From Thinopyrum elongatum (taxonomy: Eukaryota; Streptophyta; Magnoliopsida; Poales; Poaceae): 64,000 bases of DNA. The position numbers and the translations under genes are program-made. Location: contig CM022298.1 of NCBI GenBank assembly GCA_011799875.1, positions 292,325,857-292,389,856 on the forward strand. The letters are read 5' to 3'. The notes under the pieces are model-generated. The model searched no databases, was not told the DNA's origin, and saw only the letters and a program-made list of their open reading frames with translations. Positions 1 to 10,383 of the stretch are shown piece after piece; position 1 is the first letter of the stretch; each line of letters begins with the position of its first letter.

Positions 1-606
1 ACGCAGATATGCTACGCTTCGGTGGCGGACCCGCGGAGCAATGGCCAAGCCGAATGCGCCAATGCGGAGATCCTGAGGGGCCTCAAGGTGAGGAGCTTCA
101 AGAAGAAACTCGAGGCCTACGGCAGGGGTTGGCTCGATGAGCTTCAGTCCGTGCTGTGGTCCATCCGCACCACCGCGACTAAGCCCACCGGCGAGACCCC
201 GTTCTTCCTCGTCTACGGGGCTGAGGCGGTCCTCCCACATGAGGTCAAACATTGCTCCCCGCGGGTCTTGGCGTTTGACGAGGCACGCCAGGACGCCTTG
301 CGGGGGATGGACCTTGTGCTTGGGGAGGAGGGCCGCCGCCAAGCCTCACTCCGTGCCGCGAGGTACCAGCAGGTGCTGCGGCGGTATCACTGTCATAGCA
401 TCCGCTCCAGGACCCTCGAGGTGGGTGACCTCGTCCTAAGACGGGTGCTCTCTAGGGAGGGGCTTCACAAGCTCTCGCCTATGTGGGACGGCCCGTTCAG
501 GATCGCCCGTGTCTCCAGGCCTGGCGCCGCGCGCCTGGAGACACAAGACGGGGTCCCCATCCAGAATGCCTGGAACATCCAGCACATGCGGAAGTTCTAT
601 CCGTGA
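1..606 (+). CDS. Ty3/gypsy polyprotein, integrase C-terminus (partial)
   Basis: The frame is open from the first base, so the start lies outside the window, and it ends at a TGA at 604-606. The N-terminal part shows the gypsy integrase motif SNGQAECANAEIL, whose glutamate is the likely last residue of the DD35E catalytic triad. The C-terminal part is a GPY/F-type module (GDLVLRRV, then WDGPFRIARV) ending in NAWNIQHMRKFYP, which in this family sits at the very end of pol. Integrase inserts the retrotransposon cDNA into nuclear DNA. The tail and the long 3' region with an antisense gene downstream suggest the Tat/Retand group of gypsy elements; that lineage call is inference. No break is seen in the visible part. 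Confidence 0.88.
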   Translation, partial: TQICYASVADPRSNGQAECANAEILRGLKVRSFKKKLEAYGRGWLDELQSVLWSIRTTATKPTGETPFFLVYGAEAVLPHEVKHCSPRVLAFDEARQDALRGMDLVLGEEGRRQASLRAARYQQVLRRYHCHSIRSRTLEVGDLVLRRVLSREGLHKLSPMWDGPFRIARVSRPGAARLETQDGVPIQNAWNIQHMRKFYP

Positions 607-1651
607 CCAGCAAGCGCTATGCGCCTCTCAAGTCTCCGCCCGTGACACTCTCACATAATAATGAGTGGGGATGTACACGCCCCGGAGTCTCTTGAGTGCC
701 ACCCCTGGGCCTCACGGGGGCTCCCACCCACGTCCTAGTGGAAGCCCCATGCTCCGCGCTGGCGAGAAGACCAGAAGACTAGTATAGGTGCCGGATGCGG
801 CTGTTCTTTTTGGCTTGCTTTCTGTAGCTGATTTGCCACTTCTTGGAATGAAATTCGAAGTTCTTGCGTCTTTATTCAAAAGGGTTGGGAGTTTTTTTTT
901 CTCCTGCAGCATTTCGCTCCTTCGAGCCTTGCTTTGTCCAGAGTTGCCCGTCGCTCTCTTCCACGCGTCTCGCGAGTGGGGGCTGGGGTACGGTGTGTAC
1001 GTCGGGGCTTCCCCACGAACGCACCTCCTAGTCCTCACGTGACGCTCTCAGGCGAGCCGTCGGGCATGAACTTCCTCATGAGCCTCCATCTCCTGGCCTC
1101 GTTGGGCATTGCGGCCCGGCGTACCAGCGACGATCCATGTTCGCTTCTGGAGCATTCATCACCTGGCTTCACTAGACGTCGCATTCAAGCGAACTGATAA
1201 CACCGGCCCCGCTCGGGGGCTCGCACGGGGCGCACGGCACCCAGTACCTACATACCCATGACCCGTCGGAAACCTCACGGTCATTGGGTGACTCCTGAGG
1301 TCAGGATGCCTCCCGACCCCCAAGAAAGAGGCCCCTGGCATGGCCTCTAGATCACCTTAACGCCTCGGGCGCACCGTCACGGGGCAAGGTGCACGCAGGG
1401 GGTCCGAGCTCTGGAGGAGCACGCCCTCGCGACGCGGGAGTCTACCGCAAGCACACCAAGCTAAGTTATCCTAATCATGATCAGCCAAAAATCTATCGAC
1501 TGGCAACAACGCGAATGATAAGGTACGGAGTAAAAACGTTAAGCATAACGGCGCAAGCGCCACGGTTCATTACACGCCCTGGTAGGGCCTTCTTCATGTC
1601 TGATGCAGGAAAGTAAAAAAAGCAAAAGCGGCCTCGCGACCACCGCAACTC
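607..1651 (+). other. 3' non-coding region of the first gypsy element
   Basis: About 1 kb follows the pol stop. It has only short open frames without recognisable domains, and I see no RNA gene. It separates pol from the antisense B3-like gene and belongs to the 3' untranslated part of the element, because the polypurine tract and LTR follow at 2,841-3,736. Confidence 0.55.
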
Positions 1652-2515
1652 CTAAGGCCCGGCTCCAGCAACACCCGCGCTCAGTCGGAGTCCTCCTCCT
1701 GCATCACTGGGGCGCGGCAACGGGGCGGCTCGTCGCCCTCCCCAGACCGAGCTCGGCGGCTCGTTGTAGTCGCCGTCGCTCGTGCTCTCCCCAAAGGGGG
1801 AGCCGCCGCTGCTGGAGGCATCGCGACCGTCGCCAAGGGCGAGTTCACCACCGGAGAAGTCACCACCCTTCCGGCCGTTGTTGTCGGAAGGGTGGATGTT
1901 GTCGTTGTCGCTGTCACTCTCCTGGCAGCACCCCAGGCGCCTGCCGTCCTCCCCGAAGACCCTGACGTAGAGGATCGCGGCGCCGTCGTGCCTGAAGTGG
2001 AGGGTACACCTCCCCTGCAGGCCGCGTGAGCGGGCGAACGACTGCCACCCGTGGTTCAGGAACACATTGCCGGTGGGGGTGACCTCGACCTCCACCCATG
2101 AGGCCCTGCTGCAGCAGCCATCGGCCTGCAGCCAGAGGCCGCCAGGTCCCCTGGCTGGCAGCGCGCTCGTGAAGAAGCGTGGGAGCTGGAACCAGACGCC
2201 CGCGGGCCTCTCTGCCCACACCATGAACTCCGAGGACGCATCGGCCGAATGGAATCGCGGGCGCGGTGGCTGAATGGCTGCCGCATGCCTCCCTCGTTGG
2301 CCGCTCCCACCTCGGCCGCGGGAGGGAGCGCCCCCACGACTGCCGGAGGCGGTGCCAGCCTTCGAAGGGGTGCGTGCACGCCCTCGAGGAGCCACTGCTG
2401 GCGTCGCGGCGTGCTTGCGGGGACGGCCGCGGCCCCTCTTGGGTAGCGGCGAGCCTGGTCCCTCCTTGGGAGCCTTTCCCTTCTCAGCGGCCGAGAACCT
2501 CCTCACTGGCGCCAT
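1652..2515 (-). CDS. Antisense AT-hook plus B3-like protein carried by a gypsy element
   Basis: This is a 287-residue frame on the strand opposite to the host retrotransposon. I chose the ATG at 2515 (MAPVRRF) because a TATA box lies about 95 bp upstream; the frame also stays open upstream to 2608. The N-terminal third is basic, with an AT-hook-like core (KRGRGRPRKH, about residues 26-35) and further RG-rich stretches. Residues about 105-205 read like a plant B3 DNA-binding domain: WVEVEVTPTGNVFLNHGW, then FARSRGL, then LHFRHDGAAILYVRVFGE. The C-terminus is acidic and Ser/Gly-rich (ESDSDNDN). B3 domains bind DNA in plant transcription factors, so a nuclear DNA-binding protein is the natural guess. 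It lies between pol and the 3' LTR, where Tat-type gypsy elements are known to carry extra, often antisense, ORFs. No breaks are seen. The domain call is from pattern, not a search. Confidence 0.72.
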   Translation of the reverse strand: MAPVRRFSAAEKGKAPKEGPGSPLPKRGRGRPRKHAATPAVAPRGRARTPSKAGTASGSRGGAPSRGRGGSGQRGRHAAAIQPPRPRFHSADASSEFMVWAERPAGVWFQLPRFFTSALPARGPGGLWLQADGCCSRASWVEVEVTPTGNVFLNHGWQSFARSRGLQGRCTLHFRHDGAAILYVRVFGEDGRRLGCCQESDSDNDNIHPSDNNGRKGGDFSGGELALGDGRDASSSGGSPFGESTSDGDYNEPPSSVWGGRRAAPLPRPSDAGGGLRLSAGVAGAGP

Positions 2516-2607
2516 GGTGCTTTGGCAAGACGGTAGCACGGCAAGGAAGAAGAAGGAGCGAGCAGCAAGAAGATGGAGATGGGCTGGGGGCTCCGCCCCC
2601 TCTCCCA

Positions 2608-2613
2608 TTTATA
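2608..2613 (-). promoter_or_regulatory. TATA box of the antisense B3-like gene
   Basis: TATAAA on the - strand, with a GC-rich stretch and the ATG at 2515 downstream. The spacing leaves room for a start site near 2,580 and a leader of about 65 bases. It points in the same direction as the antisense ORF and away from the LTR. Confidence 0.5.
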
Positions 2614-2840
2614 GCTGGAGGAAGGCTAACCGCCGGCCTCTCACGCTCTGAGCAATGATGGCCTTCCTGCATGCACCATGCAGTTGTCAAGTCGGACAGT
2701 TGCCGAGGCAGCGTGGGGAAGTGGAGACGCCCACGTCCCATCAAGCGCCACGCGTCGGCCTGCCCCGCAGGTGGTTGGGGCCCGCGGCACTTCGCCCTTG
2801 CCTTTGGCTTCGCCTCGAAGCCAAGTCCGAGCGCGCCTTG

Positions 2841-2854
2841 GACCCGGGGGCTAC
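2841..2854 (+). promoter_or_regulatory. Polypurine tract of the first gypsy element
   Basis: GACCCGGGGGCTAC lies directly before the LTR start TGTCGG. A G-rich tract abutting the 3' LTR is where plus-strand DNA synthesis is primed. Confidence 0.6.
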
Positions 2855-3736
2855 TGTCGGCGTTCTGGGAACCAGGGTACCCAGACTTGCCTGCCTGCGG
2901 CCCATGGCGTGGCTCCATCGACGGCCTGGTACGGCCCATCTACATGACCATCAGGACAAGACCCTCGCGAGGGGCCAAGCCTCGTGAGCCGGGTGACGCC
3001 AAGACCTCCTGAGGGAGCGGCCTCCCCAGGCTACTCCTGAGGAGCGGAGATTCCTATGCAGGTGCCCAACCTCCTGAGGTTGTGATGAAGCAAGCCATGA
3101 TGACCAAGGCCAGGCGGGCGCCAGCAGGCGCCAGCGGGCGTAGAGAAGACACTTTCCTCTTTGGTGCTAAGGAGGCAAGCGCAGGTGTGGGTTCCAGAGG
3201 AATCAGGCAAAGGTTTCCATTCCAGTGCAATGAGACCAAGACCACCAGGACTGCAGGACGGATGTCATCACTGAGCCCACCGCAGCGTCACAACCAGAAG
3301 CTTTGCAGGCGAAGACCACCTTTTGTCAGGATAAGATGTAATACTTGTCCCCTTTCAAATTGGTCATTGTGGAATCCCTTCCCACCTACATTTTGGGGGA
3401 AGAGGACCGAGGCCACTATAAGTATAGGTTAGCCACCACCAGGGATCGGGGCCGAACCTCTCGACTCATCCCCCCACCAGAGCAGACCTCGCGAGGTTGT
3501 TCATCCCTTGTACTTGTTCATTCTCAGCCCCTCATGAGGCAAATCCACCACAAAGCAGGAGTAGGGTCTTACACCGCAAGGTGGCCCGAACCTGGGTAAA
3601 CTGCCGAGTTCACCTTCTTCCTTGTTCATTGAGCTAGGCAGTAGGACGACGAGTTGGTTGGCTGGATAGGTTGAGTCCTTCGCACACACCCCAGAGTTTG
3701 AACCTTTCTTGGGTCTGCGGAGCACTGAATCCGACA
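2855..3736 (+). repeat. Gypsy LTR (882 bp), TGTCGG...CCGACA ends
   Basis: The left end TGTCGG and right end CCGACA are a perfect 6 bp inverted repeat with TG...CA termini. A polypurine tract is immediately upstream. A TATA-like CTATAAGTATA at 3416-3426 could be the LTR promoter. To its left is the end of pol of one element and to its right the gag of another, so this one LTR serves as 3' LTR of the first and 5' LTR of the second. No convincing tRNA primer site is seen just after 3736. Confidence 0.75.
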
Positions 3737-3782
3737 CACTCCCCTTCTCCCGCAGCCAACACCGCCACCGCCCCTGCCGCCC

Positions 3783-5250
3783 ATGAGCAGCAGGACTCTT
3801 CGCTGCCGCCCTCCATGCAGCGTTATGGCCGCACCGCCACGCTTTCCCTCACTCCGGCCACGGCCTCGTCCTCCCACGCTCACCGCGGGCCGGCGAACAT
3901 GCAGGCCGCGCTGCTCATGGCGCCCGAGCTGCTGCGCTACCGCCCCGCCAAGGAAGGCTACGATGCCTTGCTGGGCCGCATCACCGAGCTCGTCCATGCC
4001 GCTTTCGAGGCCCCGACGCCCTCCCACTCGCTCCGCCCCCCGCCGCCTCGTGGGGGCGATGTGGCCCACGGTGCGCCTCCGCCTCCTCCCCTACGCAGCG
4101 ACAATGTTGAGCCAAGGCGCGACACACGTCCGCGCGACCCGCCGCGTGGAGCGCCGGCGCCGGCTCGGGACAAGGACAGCTGCCAAGTTGTGCAGCAGCC
4201 GCAGTACGACGTGCGCGCTGCCAGCGCTGCCGCGCCAGCAACAAGATCGGGCCGTTCTGGAGGCTGCCGCACATGGGCGCGAAGACCGTGCCTCTCCCGC
4301 GCAGGCCACGCCCGTGAGCGCGGCGGGCTGTCGTGCCTTCACTCGCGAGCTGCACCGTGTTGTCTGGCCGGTCAAGTTCAAGACAGACCTACCCCCGCGC
4401 TACGACGGCATCCCCGACCCTACAGAGTTCCTCCAGCTCTACGTGCTGAGCATTGAGGCGGCAAACGGCGATGACAAGGTCATGGCGAACTAGTTTCCCA
4501 TGGCCCTCAAGGACGGCGCGCGCTCCTGGCTCATGCACCTCCTGGAGGGGTCGATCTCCTCGTGGGATGAGCTTCGCGAGCGGTTCATCGCCAACTTCCA
4601 AGGAACCTGTGACTGCGCCCTCACCGTCAACAAACAGCGATGTGTGAAGCAGCATCCGGGCGAGACCCTCCACAAGTACATTCAACGCTTCACCCAAGTT
4701 CGCCTCAAGATCCCAAAGGCCTCGGACGAAGCCATCATCTCCGCGTTCACTGAAGGCGTTACGGACGTCAAGATGAGTGAGGAGCTCGCCATCAACGATG
4801 ACATGTGCTCGGCGTTGGAGCTATTCAATCTGGCCGACAAGTGCGCCAAGGCCGAAGAAGGCTGCCTCTCCCTCCTCAAGCACCCAGACTTCATTCCCGA
4901 AGACAAGAAGGCCAAGGCCAAGGAAGCGAAGCGCAAGGGCCCCACCGTGCTGGTAGCAGAGCCTGAGCTGAAGCGCGGCCATGACCGTGACAACCCCCCC
5001 CCCCCCCCACGATGTTTGCCCATTCTGCGTCTTCCACAACATGCACACCCACAACACCGACGACTATCAGGAGCTCAGGGCGCTCCGGGACGAGCGCCTG
5101 GGCCGCCGCCCCGAGCGCAGCGACCATGGCTTTGGCCGTGGAGGAGGCCGCGGTGGAGGCTGCTGGGACAACCGCAACCCCCGCCAGGGCTGGCGTGACC
5201 AGCCTCGCAAGGGTAGCTGGCGTAACCAGCCTCGTGATGGTGCCTAGCAC
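3783..5250 (+). pseudogene. Ty3/gypsy gag, broken
   Basis: The Gag shell protein packages the element RNA. The frame from 3783 runs into an in-frame TAG at 4491-4493 and continues in the same frame from 4494 with the retrotransposon gag domain: FPMALKDGARSWLMHLL, WDELRERFIANF, PGETLHKYIQRFTQVR, then ALELFNLADKCAKAEEG. A run of 15 C at 4994-5008 coincides with a frame change, after which a zinc-finger-like CPFCVFHNMHTHNTDDY is read in another frame. TAGs at 5245-5247 and a little beyond close it before the protease. The first TAG may be a changed Trp codon. Whether the C-run shift is biological or a sequencing error cannot be told here. Confidence 0.8.
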
Positions 5251-6424
5251 GATTAGCCTCACGAGGACCGTCCTCAGGGCAACGCCGGCCTTCCACCTCT
5301 GCCACCACTGCCTAGGAGGAACGACGACAACCAGCAGGACGAAGGGGCTGGCGGATACCAGGAGCCTCGCGCAATTGCCTGCATCCTTGGCAGTGCTCAG
5401 GCACCCGCCTCGAACCGCATCTTCAAGCAGTTCTCTCGCGAGGTGAATGCAGCCCTCCCGAGGCTTGAAGCTATGCGTCCCCTCAAGTGGTCGAAGTACG
5501 CCATCACTTTCGACTCTAAGGACCACCTCAAGTGTTCAGCCACCGCGGGCGCGCTCCCCATGCTATGCACGCCCACCATCAGCAATGTCTCAATCACCAA
5601 GACCCTCATCGATGGCGGCGCCGGCCTCAACGTCCTCTCTGTGGAGACCTTCGAGACGCTTCAAGTGCCTTATGACCAGCTCATGCCCACCAAGCCATTC
5701 TTTGGAGTGACCGACGGCTCCACCACTCCCCTGGGGCAGGTGCGCCTCGCTGTCACCTTCGGCAAGCGCGACAACTACCACACCGAGCTCATCGACTTCG
5801 ACGTGGCCCACATCAGCCTCCCGTACAATGCCATCTTGGGGTGCCCTGCCCTTGCCAAGTTCATGGTGGCTACCCACCATGGCTATAACGTCCTCAAGAT
5901 GCCAGGGTGCAGCAGCGTCATCATTGTCGCCAGTGATGAGAAGGATGCAGTCTGCTCCCTCGAGCACGCCTACCGGGCCACAGTGGCTGAGAACACGGAT
6001 GGTGAAGGTGACGCCACACCTCCTGAGGCTGCCCCTTCGAAGAAGAAGCAGCTACTTCCCAAGAGCCCTCTTGAGGCAAAGAAACCCGCCGGCGATGCCT
6101 CAGGCTCCGCGCTTGCCGTCGGGGTGCCTCTCCCTCCTGCATAGGAAGGCGCGCCCGGCGCCTCCCTCAGGACAGGCTCGGGGGCTTCCATCTGGAGAGG
6201 TCTGACCTGACAAGTACGACGAGGAAGGTGCTCGTGCACCACTTGGAGGCGTGCTTTGACGCGTGCCCCCACGAGCAAGGGACACGGCTCGAGGCGCTAG
6301 TAGCACGAGAATTCATCACCAAGGCGATCGAGGAATTTCAGGAAGCACAAGCCATGCGCGGCGAGCGCCGCCCCGTGCGTCCTGCAAGTGCAGCTGCCGC
6401 CCCTGATGCGGGCAGCGAGCTGCG
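5251..6424 (+). pseudogene. Ty3/gypsy protease region, cut by an insertion
   Basis: The intact stretch is 5443-6144 (233 residues). It contains the aspartic protease core LIDGGAGLNVLS with the catalytic Asp, and later the flap and hydrophobic motif NAILGCPALAKF. The protease cuts the polyprotein into Gag and Pol products. It is in the same frame as the zinc-finger part of gag but separated from it by stop codons. A stop at 6142-6144 is followed by a further coding-like piece (6228-6437) that is interrupted at 6424/6425 by the - strand gypsy element. RT, RNase H and integrase of this element are not found anywhere in the window. Confidence 0.78.
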
Positions 6425-8031
6425 TGACGTGGCTTGAGACTACGTCGGTATTTCCCCAAGGAGGAAGGGATGATGCAGCACAGCTACGGTAAGTATTTCC
6501 CTCAGTTATGAAACCAAGGTATCAATCTAGTAGGAGAACCAAGCAACACTATGTAAATGGTACCTGCACACAAAGAACAAATACTTGCAACCTGACGCGT
6601 AAGAGGGGTTGTCAATCCCTCATCGGTAAAAAGATAGATTAATTTGTATGAGATTGGATAAATAGATCTGAATAAAACACGAAATAAAATAAGTAAAGAA
6701 AAAGTGCAGCAAGGTATTTTTGGGTTTTTGGAATAATAGATCTGAAAATAAATATGATAAAAGATAGATCTAAAAGCAATATGATAAAAGATAGACTCGG
6801 GGGCCGTAGATTTCACTGGTGGCTTCTTTCGAGAAAATAGCATACGGTGGGTAAACAAATTACTATTGGGTAATTGATAGAAGAACAAATAATTATGATG
6901 ATATCCAAGGCAATGATCATGAATATAGGCATCACGTCCAAGATTAGTAGACCGACTCCTGCCTGCATCTACTACTATTACTCCACACATCGACCGCTAT
7001 TCAGCATGCATCTAGTGTATTAAGTTCATGGAGAAATGGAGTAATGCAATAAGAATGATGACATGATGTAGACAAGATCTATTCATGTAGAAATAGACCC
7101 CATCTTGTTATCCTTAATAGCAACGATACATACGTGCCTCGGTACCCCTTCTGTCACTGGGTGAGGACACCGCAAGATCAAACCCATCACAAAGCACCTC
7201 TTCCCATTGCAAGAAAAATCAATCAGTTAGCCTAACTAAACCAAAGATTCGGAGAAGAAATATGAGGCTATAAATAATCATGCATAAAAGAGATCAAAGA
7301 AGACTCAAATAATATTAACGGATATAGATCTGATTATAAACTCGAACTTCATCGGATCCCAACAAACACACCCTAAAAAGTCATTACATCAAATAGATCT
7401 CCAAGAGACCATTGTATTGAGAATCAAAAAGAGATAAGAAGCCATCTAGCTACTGCCTACGGACTCGTAGGTCTAAGGTGAACTACTCACGCATCATCGG
7501 AGAGGCACCAATGAGGATGATGAACCCCTCCGTGATTGTGTTCCCCTCTGGCAGAGTGCCGGAATAGGGCTCTAGATTGGATCTCGTGGTTCTGGAACTT
7601 GCGGCGGCTGGAATTGTGTTTCGTCGACTCCCCTAGGGTTTCTGGAATATTTGGGTATTTATAGAGCTGAGAGGCGGTGGAGGAGACCCCCATGGGACCC
7701 ACAACCCATCAGGGCGCGCCTGGGCCTCCTGGTGCGCCTTGGTGTCTCGTGGGCCCCATGGTCCTCCTCTCCGGTACTTCCTTGGCTCCCAAGTTGTCTT
7801 CTGATCAAAAAAAATCTCCAAAAAGTTTCGCTGCGTTTGGACTCCGTTTGATAGGGATATTCTATGAAGTAAAAAACAAGCAAAAAACAGCAACTGGCAC
7901 TGGGCACTATGTCAATATGTTAGCCCCAAAAAATGATATAAAGTTGCTATAAAATGATTGTAAAACATCCAAGAATGATAATATAACAGCATGGAACAAT
8001 AAAAAATTATAGATACATTGGAGATGTATTA
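6425..8031 (-). repeat. 3' LTR of the - strand gypsy element (1,607 bp)
   Basis: On the - strand it ends in GCCACGTCA at 6425. It begins at 8031 with TAATACATCTCC, where TG would be expected, so the terminal dinucleotide appears mutated. The adjoining GCTTGGGGATGC at 8032-8045 is the polypurine tract. Bases 6,425-6,636 match the 5' LTR remnant at 26,113-26,324. The short open frames inside are not genes. Confidence 0.78.
7656..7663 (-). promoter_or_regulatory. TATA box in the gypsy 3' LTR
   Basis: TATAAATA on the - strand (AGCTCTATAAATACCC in context) lies roughly 370 bp from the LTR start. This is the expected promoter position of this LTR. Confidence 0.5.
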
Positions 8032-8351
8032 GCATCCCCAAGCTTAATTCATGCTCGTCCTCGAGTAGGTAAATGATAAAAACAAAATTTTTGATGTGGA
8101 ATGCTGCCTAACATGTTCATCACATGTTCTTTTCTTTTGTAGCATGGACATTTGGACTTTTAGATGGTTCAAAGCAATAGTCTAGTTTTGACATTAAGAC
8201 TCCAATACTCAAGCATATCAACAAGCAACCATGTCTTTCAAAATATCAACACTAAAGAAAGTTATACCTAGCCCATCATGCTCAATCATTGATCCATTCA
8301 TGAAACACACTCCAATATTAGCTACACCCAATGCACAAGTATGATCATAAT
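8032..8351 (-). other. Gypsy internal 3' end with polypurine tract
   Basis: Non-coding end of the - strand gypsy interior, left of the copia insertion. It carries the G-rich tract GCTTGGGGATGC next to the LTR and a CTCGAGGACGAGC stretch just upstream of it. It continues on the other side of the copia element at 22,717. Confidence 0.6.
8347..8351. repeat. Target-site duplication, left copy (ATAAT)
   Basis: ATAAT abuts the left end of the copia element and is repeated at 22,712-22,716 on its right end. A 5 bp duplication is normal for copia integrase. Confidence 0.9.
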
Positions 8352-9851
8352 TGAAAGTGCGTTATATCGACTAGAGGGGGGTGAATAGGCGATTTTTACA
8401 AATTCGTCACTGAGGAATTTCAAGGTGAGGAAATTCCTAAGCGACGAACTACTTAGCAGCGGAATAAGTGCTCAGATGCAAGCATAACAGAGCAGTAGCA
8501 CAGTCATCATGATGAAATGAAAACAAGCACAGAGTACGAGTAGCATAAACACAGGATAAGCAGGCTGAAGACAAACTGACTGAAGAAATTGAACTGAGGA
8601 AATTGAGAAAGTCTTCAGACAAAGTCTTCAAACAGTAATGATCAAATACATAGCAAGTATGCGAGGAAATGAAAGGGTTGAGGAAATAGAACCAGTAACT
8701 CGGTGAAGACAATGATTTGGTAGACCAGTTCCAACTGCTGTGACAGTTGTACGTCTGGTTAGAGCGGCTAGGTATTTAAACCTGAGGACACACAGTCCCG
8801 GACACACAGTCCTCACCGTATTCTCCTTGAGCTAAGGTCACACAGACCTCGCCCAATCACTCGTGGTAAGTCTTCAGGTGACTTCCAAACCTTCACATAC
8901 TCGGTCACTCGGCAATCCACAATTTCCTCTTGGATGCTCTAGACCATGACGCCTAACCGTCTGGAGGATGCACAGTCCTCAAAGGTAACAAGCGTCGGTT
9001 CCACACAGGAACAATCTCTTCAGTGATGCTCAATCACTTTGGGTTTGTAGGTGCTTGGGTTTTTGGGTTTTTCCTCACTTGATGATTTTCGCTCAAAGTC
9101 CTCGGAGGATGGGATGCTCTAAATGACAAGTGTCAATCTATTTCTTGGAGCAGCCAACCAGCTAGTGGTTGTAGGGGGCGGCTATTTATAGCCTAGGGAG
9201 CAGCCCGACATGATAAGACATAAATGCCCTTCAATGATATGACCGTTAGGAGGGTAGGATATTTGGACAGCTGGCGCGTAGCACAGCAACGGTCGGAAAT
9301 TTGAGTATCAAATTCCTCAGGGCTATCATGATCCTCACTTGTAGGCGATCCGCACTGGCGAATTCCTAACTCCTCAGTCAGAACAAATTCCTCAGAGAAC
9401 AGAAGAACTTCGTCTCTGTCACTGAAGAACTTGACTAAACTGTATGAGATTTCCAATGGCTTCACTCGAAAGGATTGGGTAGGTGTAGGATTTTGAGTTG
9501 AGCATCACTTGGAAACTTTTCCTTAGTTTTACCTCGACCCCCTTTAACAGTACGGTGTTTCCTATGACTCAAGAAGAAGAAAATGAAACTACGAAAACAA
9601 AAGTCTTCACGCTTCATAATCCTCGCATGAATATCAAGTCTTCAGGGTCACACCAATTTCTTCACTTTCAAAGTCTTCAAGAAAACCAAAGTCTTCAGTT
9701 GAAGACATTCATTTTTAGGGGTCGACATTCATCGTAAATCACAAACTCCTCATAGACTTATAGACCTGTGTATACTCACAAACACATTAGTCCCTTAACC
9801 TATAAGTCTTCAATACACCAAAATCACTAAGGGGCACTAGATGCACTTACA
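8352..9851 (-). repeat. 3' LTR of the copia element (1,500 bp)
   Basis: TGTAAGTGC...CACTTTCA on the - strand. It differs from the 5' LTR by five transitions (at 8572, near 8698, 9381, 9496 and 9773). TATAAATA lies at 9183-9190 on the - strand. AGTCTTCA/TGAAGACT-type words recur at least ten times. Confidence 0.95.
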
Positions 9852-9852
9852 A

Positions 9853-10330
9853 TCTCCCCCTTTTTGGTGATTGATGACAATATAGGTTAAGTTTTCAACG
9901 GGGATAAACATATGAAGTGTAAATACTAATATTGAGGAATTTGACTGCAAGATATAGAAGAACTCCCCCTGAAGATGTGCATATTTGAAGAATTTGCTTT
10001 GAAATAGCATATGCACATTGTTGAATAATATCATGGAGATCTCCTCCTATATCTTGAAATTCATACACGCATTTATCATATGATATGAAGAATTTGAAAT
10101 GCATGATGAAATATGGTGTCTGACGAAATTCAGCATGCGTGCATAATGGTATTGAGGAAATAGCATGCAGAAAAACAGAGCAAAAGTATCAGACCACCAT
10201 AGGACTTAAGTTTACAACTCATCAAAGCAAACACCTCAGAAAAGCAAGAGTTGAAACTTAACAGAAATATAGCCCATATATAAGACCATATATAAGACCC
10301 GCTTGAAGACTAAACTCAAATTTCTCCCCC
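9853..10330 (-). promoter_or_regulatory. Multiple polypurine tracts of the Sirevirus
   Basis: On the - strand, AAAGGGGGAGAT directly abuts the 3' LTR (9853-9864). Further GGGGGAG tracts lie at 9963-9969 and 10,323-10,330. A multiplied polypurine tract is a described Sirevirus trait; only the one next to the LTR must be functional. Confidence 0.6.
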
Positions 10331-10383
10331 TTTGTCGACCAAAAGGGACGAAAAATGAGGACTAACGCCCCTGAAGAATATCA

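Noticed and set aside
712..1341. Short frames on both strands in the gypsy 3' region
   Set aside because: Overlapping, low-information frames in GC-rich DNA without domains.
4994..5008. Run of 15 C as a programmed frameshift site
   Set aside because: A long homopolymer is more likely a mutation or sequencing error, and the gag is already broken elsewhere.
6502..6990. 162-residue - strand frame in the gypsy LTR
   Set aside because: It lies wholly inside the LTR, has AT-rich composition and no domain.
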